Source: Diorhabda sublineata
Taxonomy: Eukaryota > Arthropoda > Insecta > Coleoptera > Chrysomelidae
Direction of reading: 5' to 3'
Assembly: GCF_026230105.1 (NCBI RefSeq)
Contig: NC_079479.1
Coordinates: forward strand, 34,751,385 to 34,815,384
DNA: 64,000 nt
Translations under genes and position numbers: made by a program
Notes under the pieces: model-generated
The model's input: the letters and a program-made list of their open reading frames with translations, nothing else
Told to the model about the DNA's origin: nothing
The model's database searches: none
Part shown: positions 59,273 to 64,000 of the stretch, one piece after another
Layout of the letters: the number at the start of each line of letters is the position of its first letter
Numbering within the stretch: position 1 is the stretch's first letter

Positions 59273-60179
59273 TGGCTGAAATTTAGCAGTTCATGGAATA
59301 TTTGCTCAATACTGATGCCCAATTTTTGATCCAGCACTTGTTGTGGGGTGCTACACATGTGGCTAGTTCGCCGTCACTTCTTGGCCTTTCCATAACACCA
59401 ATCATACGCCAAGTGAGGTTATGTTATCCAGTGCAGCCATCTGTTTTTTAGTTGAATAACCAATCAAAATAAAAGTTACTAAACATTAATCATAAATATA
59501 TTGACCTTGACGCTAAGACGTCCCTGTCTAAACGTTGTTTGAGCAAATTAAAGTACAAAAAATGTACGAAATAATTAAAACGTGTATAATGTTTCAATTG
59601 CAAATAAAAATTAATTTGTATGTCACGCGAGACAAACGTGTTTAGTTGAAATCCTTGCCGTTTCCATCCGACATACTTAATTGAAAGAGAAAAAACTACA
59701 TCTATTGAATTCGAAATAACATTATTATTTTTTTGCTCTATTCGTGGTAGAAATTATCTTATTGTTCTTATTGTAAATCTTCACTGGATTAAGCCGAGTT
59801 TCCAGCAGTGGAAAACGTTATTTTAAAACAAAGGACACGTGGAAACATACAAGGTTGTTATGCAGAAAACGAGAGATCGTACACTAGATTTTGAGGTTAT
59901 AGATGGCAAAAAAACTTATAAGATGTCGACTTGAAAACAAATATGGTTGATTGTGGGCACGCGCATTTTACAAGTTGATCCGAAAGGGATTCCAGCCATT
60001 ACGTGGTTCAAATGTTAATAGTATCTTAACCAACTGTCCAAGGACGTAGAAAACTATGTCTAGATGTTAAAAAAATAGTAGATTCAACAGAAAACGATAT
60101 TTACTAAGGATTGGAAAAGAAAAATATTCATTTTCAATGTAATCTTAGATAGATTTTCCTTAGCGATGTTTAATAAGTT
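59273..60179. other. Unassigned sequence
   Basis: No gene recognised between the ~500-bp array and the mariner remnant. Confidence 0.5.
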
Positions 60180-60570
60180 CGATACCCTTTTTACAATAAG
60201 AATTTTTCAAGTCCGGGAACAGAAAATAATCTGAGGAGACTAAATCTGGCGAATAGGGTGCATGAGGTATCGATTCAAACTTTGAATCATCAATTTTTGG
60301 CTGTAACAATAACGGATACATGGTATACATGCTGGTGCATTATCTTGATGAAACCTTAACCAAATACGGCCGTTTTTGCTTGATTTTTTCGCTCAAACGT
60401 TGCAATAACTTCGGATAATACTGGCCGTTGATAGTTTTTCCTTTTCCAAAAAATCTGGCAGATCTTTACATTCTTTGGAGCCGGTTTCCCGTTTCAGTCC
60501 ATTGTTTTGATTGTTCTTTTGTTTTTTGCGTGAAATGATGGACCAAAAACTGCCAAAAACTCGATGGAAA
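60180..60570 (-). pseudogene. Mariner transposase remnant (catalytic and C-terminal region)
   Basis: Minus-strand fragments across frames: GKGKTINGQYYPKLLQRLSE, then KIKQKRPYL, FHQDNAPACIP in a further frame, then SIPHAPYSPDLVSSDYFLFP. These correspond to KxxTINxxYYxxxLxxL, HxDNAPxH and PPYSPDLAPSDYxLF of DD34D mariners. The frame is broken in several places. Confidence 0.82.
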
Positions 60571-61240
60571 CATCTTCACGACGCTGTTTGAACAAAAAAA
60601 CGTTGAAGGGTACAAAAAAATGATGAACTTTAATGTACAAAATGTAATTAACTGTCTTTGGGAAAGGTAACGGTGAAAAATGCTTGATGAAGTCTACTTC
60701 TGTCCGTAGTCTGAACTTTAATTGCTCAGAATTTAATTCAATATTATTTTTTCACAAATGAAGACCTTCAGATTTTAATAAAAGTAATGAAAGCTCAAAT
60801 AATATTACAGAAAATGTTCCAGAGTTATCTAGTATCGGTTAATGTTATTTGGGACATAGATTGGGACATTGGGCAATGCAAGGCAACTGAACTCACTATT
60901 ACACTGAGAAAATAGCAAATCCCTTAGATTGCCCTTTTTATTGAAGGAAGAGGATGATGACGGACGTAATTTGTGTCTCAAAAAACATTTTTTATAATCC
61001 AATATTCATACCCAGTTGATGCTTTCTCTATTCGTTTAAATTAAGTGAATTTAATTTGATTATTTATTGAATTGAATGAATGCGTTTCCAATCTATTTCC
61101 CTGCCACTCATTATTAACCTGTGGCTGTTGCACACACTTTGTTAATTATATAATAGTTGGAGAGTGCAGAAGCTTTTCGCATGACACTCCGATTGAATTC
61201 GTCGTAATCAAAATCATAGTACGGGCGATTTGGATATTTT
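60571..61240. other. Unassigned sequence
   Basis: No gene recognised before the right-hand array starts. Confidence 0.5.
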
Positions 61241-61244
61241 TACA

Positions 61245-64000
61245 CCATCGTCCTTACTTTCTAGACATTTTGAAAGCCGTTTGCAGATTCTAGACGCTCT
61301 GTATATGACGTACTCGCTTCCTAACCTCATTTTATACGTCATTTTTATTTCATAGATACTTTTCGAGTGAAGTTCTCGCTTTCTAGAATCATTTTGTGTG
61401 TCGTTCTCCCTTTTTAGAATAATTTTATATCTCGTCCTTACTTTCTGGACATTTTAAAAGCCGTTTGCAGATTCTAGACGCTCTGTATATGACGTACTCG
61501 CTTCCTAACCTCATTTTATACGTCATACTTATTTCATAGATACTTTTCGAGTGAAGTTCTCGCTTTCTAGAATCATTTTGTGTGTCGTTCTCGCTTTTTA
61601 GAATAATTTTATATCTCGTCCTTACTTTCTGGACATTTTAAAAGTTGTTTGTAGATTCTAGACGCTCTGTATATGACGTACTCGCTTCCTAACCTCATTT
61701 TATACGTCATTTTTATTTCATAGATACTTTTCGAGTGAAGTTCTCGCTTTCTAGAATCATTTTGTGTGCCGTTCTCGCTTTTTAGAATAATTTTATATCT
61801 CGTCCTTACTTTCTGGACATTTTAAAAGCCGTTTGCAGATTCTAGACGCTCTGTATATGACGTACTCGCTTCCTAACCTCATTTTATACGTCATTTTTAT
61901 TTCATAGATACTTTTCGAGTGAAGTTCTCGCTTTCTAGAATCATTTTGTGTGTCGTTCTCCCTTTTTAGAATAATTTTATATTTCGTCCTTACTTTCTAG
62001 ACATTTTGAAAGCCGTTTGCAGATTCTAGACGCTCTGTATATGACGTACTCGCTTCCTAACCTCATTTTATACGTCATTTTTATTTCATAGATACTTTTC
62101 GAGTGAAGTTCTCGCTTTCTAGAATCATTTTGTGTGTCGTTCTCCCTTTTTAGAATAATTTTATATTTCGTCCTTACTTTCTAGACATTTTGAAAGCCGT
62201 TTGCAGATTCTAGACGCTCTGTATATGACGTACTCGCTTCCTAACCTCATTTTATACGTCATTTTTATTTCATAGATACTTTTCGAGTGAAGTTCTCGCT
62301 TTCTAGAATCATTTTGTGTGTCGTTCTCCCTTTTTAGAATAATTTTATATTTCGTCCTTACTTTCTAGACATTTTGAAAGCCGTTTGCAGATTCTAGACG
62401 CTCTGTATATGACGTACTCGCTTCCTAACCTCATTTTATACGTCATTTTTATTTCATAGATACTTTTCGAGTGAAGTTCTCGCTTTCTAGAATCATTTTG
62501 TGTGTCGTTCTCCCTTTTTAGAATAATTTTATATTTCGTCCTTACTTTCTAGACATTTTGAAAGCCGTTTGCAGATTCTAGACGCTCTGTATATGACGTA
62601 CTCGCTTCCTAACCTCATTTTATACGTCATTTTTATTTCATAGATACTTTTCGAGTGAAGTTCTCGCTTTCTAGAATCATTTTGTGTGTCGTTCTCCCTT
62701 TTTAGAATAATTTTATATTTCGTCCTTACTTTCTAGACATTTTGAAAGCCGTTTGCAGATTCTAGACGCTCTGTATATGACGTACTCGCTTCCTAACCTC
62801 ATTTTATACGTCATTTTTATTTCATAGATACTTTTCGAGTGAAGTTCTCGCTTTCTAGAATCATTTTGTGTGTCGTTCTCGCTTTTTAGAATAATTTTAT
62901 ATCTCGTCCTTACTTTCTGGACATTTTAAAAGCCGTTTGCAGATTCTAGACGCTCTGTATATGACGTACTCGCTTCCTAACCTCATTTTATACGTCATTT
63001 TTATTTCATAGATACTTTTCGAGTGAAGTTCTCGCTTTCTAGAATCATTTTGTGTGTCGTTCTCGCTTTTTAGAATAATTTTATATCTCGTCCTTACTTT
63101 CTGGACATTTTAAAAGTTGTTTGTAGATTCTAGACGCTCTGTATATGACGTACTCGCTTCCTAACCTCATTTTATACGTCATTTTTATTTCATAGATACT
63201 TTTCGAGTGAAGTTCTCGCTTTCTAGAATCATTTTGTGTGTCGTTCTCCCTTTTTAGAATAATTTTATATTTCGTCCTTACTTTCTAGACATTTTGAAAG
63301 CCGTTTGCAGATTCTAGACGCTCTGTATATGACGTACTCGCTTCCTAACCTCATTTTATACGTCATTTTTATTTCATAGATACTTTTCGAGTGAAGTTCT
63401 CGCTTTCTAGAATCATTTTGTGTGTCGTTCTCGCTTTTTAGAATAATTTTATATCTCGTCCTTACTTTCTGGACATTTTAAAAGCCGTTTGCAGATTCTA
63501 GACGCTCTGTATATGACGTACTCGCTTCCTAACCTCATTTTATACGTCATTTTTATTTCATAGATACTTTTCGAGTGAAGTTCTCGCTTTCTAGAATCAT
63601 TTTGTGTGTCGTTCTCGCTTTTTAGAATAATTTTATATCTCGTCCTTACTTTCTGGACATTTTAAAAGTTGTTTGTAGATTCTAGACGCTCTGTATATGA
63701 CGTACTCGCTTCCTAACCTCATTTTATACGTCATTTTTATTTCATAGATACTTTTCGAGTGAAGTTCTCGCTTTCTAGAATCATTTTGTGTGTCGTTCTC
63801 CCTTTTTAGAATAATTTTATATTTCGTCCTTACTTTCTAGACATTTTGAAAGCCGTTTGCAGATTCTAGACGCTCTGTATATGACGTACTCGCTTCCTAA
63901 CCTCATTTTATACGTCATTTTTATTTCATAGATACTTTTCGAGTGAAGTTCTCGCTTTCTAGAATCATTTTGTGTGTCGTTCTCCCTTTTTAGAATAATT
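61245..64000. repeat. 184-bp satellite array, continuing past the right edge
   Basis: GCAGATTCTAGACGCTCTG (or GTAGATTC...) recurs at 61,283, 61,467, 61,651, 61,835, 62,019 and onward, exactly 184 bp apart, for about 15 monomers up to the window end. Two linked variant sets occur: CTAGACATTTTGAAAGCC with TATTTCGTCC, and CTGGACATTTTAAAAG with TATCTCGTCC. The GTTGTTTGTAG variant appears at 61,651, 63,123 and 63,675. The array is highly homogeneous. Confidence 0.95.

Overview
This is insect nuclear DNA: AT-rich and intron-bearing, with TTAGG-type repeats, many degraded mariner and LINE remnants, and very heavy tandem-repeat content. The gene content fits an insect. A beetle is my guess from the style of the repeats, not a demonstrated fact. 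Two protein-coding genes can be supported, both on the minus strand.

(1) At the left edge lie two exons of fruitless (fru). The BTB-domain exon with its ATG is at 2186-2689, and a connector exon is at 306-485. They join in phase 0, and the zinc-finger exons lie off the left edge. (2) Upstream of fru on the same strand is a gene for a secreted one-domain chitin-binding cuticular protein (CPAP1 / peritrophin-A type). Its exons at 10990-12230, 9768-9982 and 8324-8519 join with matching splice sites and phases and rebuild a complete six-cysteine ChtBD2 domain. A signal-peptide-like first exon with the required phase-1 donor lies far away at 44371-44407. If that link is right, the gene has an intron of about 32 kb made mostly of satellite DNA, and a predicted product of 562 residues.

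The rest is repeat landscape, left to right: 174-bp x 12 array built from a LINE reverse transcriptase segment (13.99-16.03 kb) next to its LINE remnant (16.03-16.38); 303-bp array with a two-copy six-monomer higher-order repeat (17.2-21.7); the same family inverted as a 293-bp array (22.9-24.9); 335-bp triplication of a mariner transposase fragment (25.7-26.7); 305-bp array (27.8-29.4); mariner 5' end (30.1-30.6); 152/456-bp array (30.6-33.0 and 34.1-35.3); TTAGG-type interstitial block with an embedded LINE-like insert (37.4-38.2); 102/132-bp array (39.3-40.6); about 50-bp array with a 304-bp higher-order period (41.5-43.4); 182-bp array of about 34 monomers with an 11-mer higher-order period (45.8-52.1); LINE remnant (53.8-54.5); about 500-bp array containing a mariner transposase tail (55.2-59.3); mariner remnant (60.2-60.6); 184-bp array running off the right edge (61.2-64.0).

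The most interesting signal is that at least three separate arrays are made of pieces of transposon coding sequence, one still joined to its parent element. This looks like repeated birth of satellites from mobile elements, mostly inside or beside the long intron of a cuticle gene next to fru. The many short open frames inside the arrays are by-products of repeat periods, several of them divisible by three, and are not annotated as genes.
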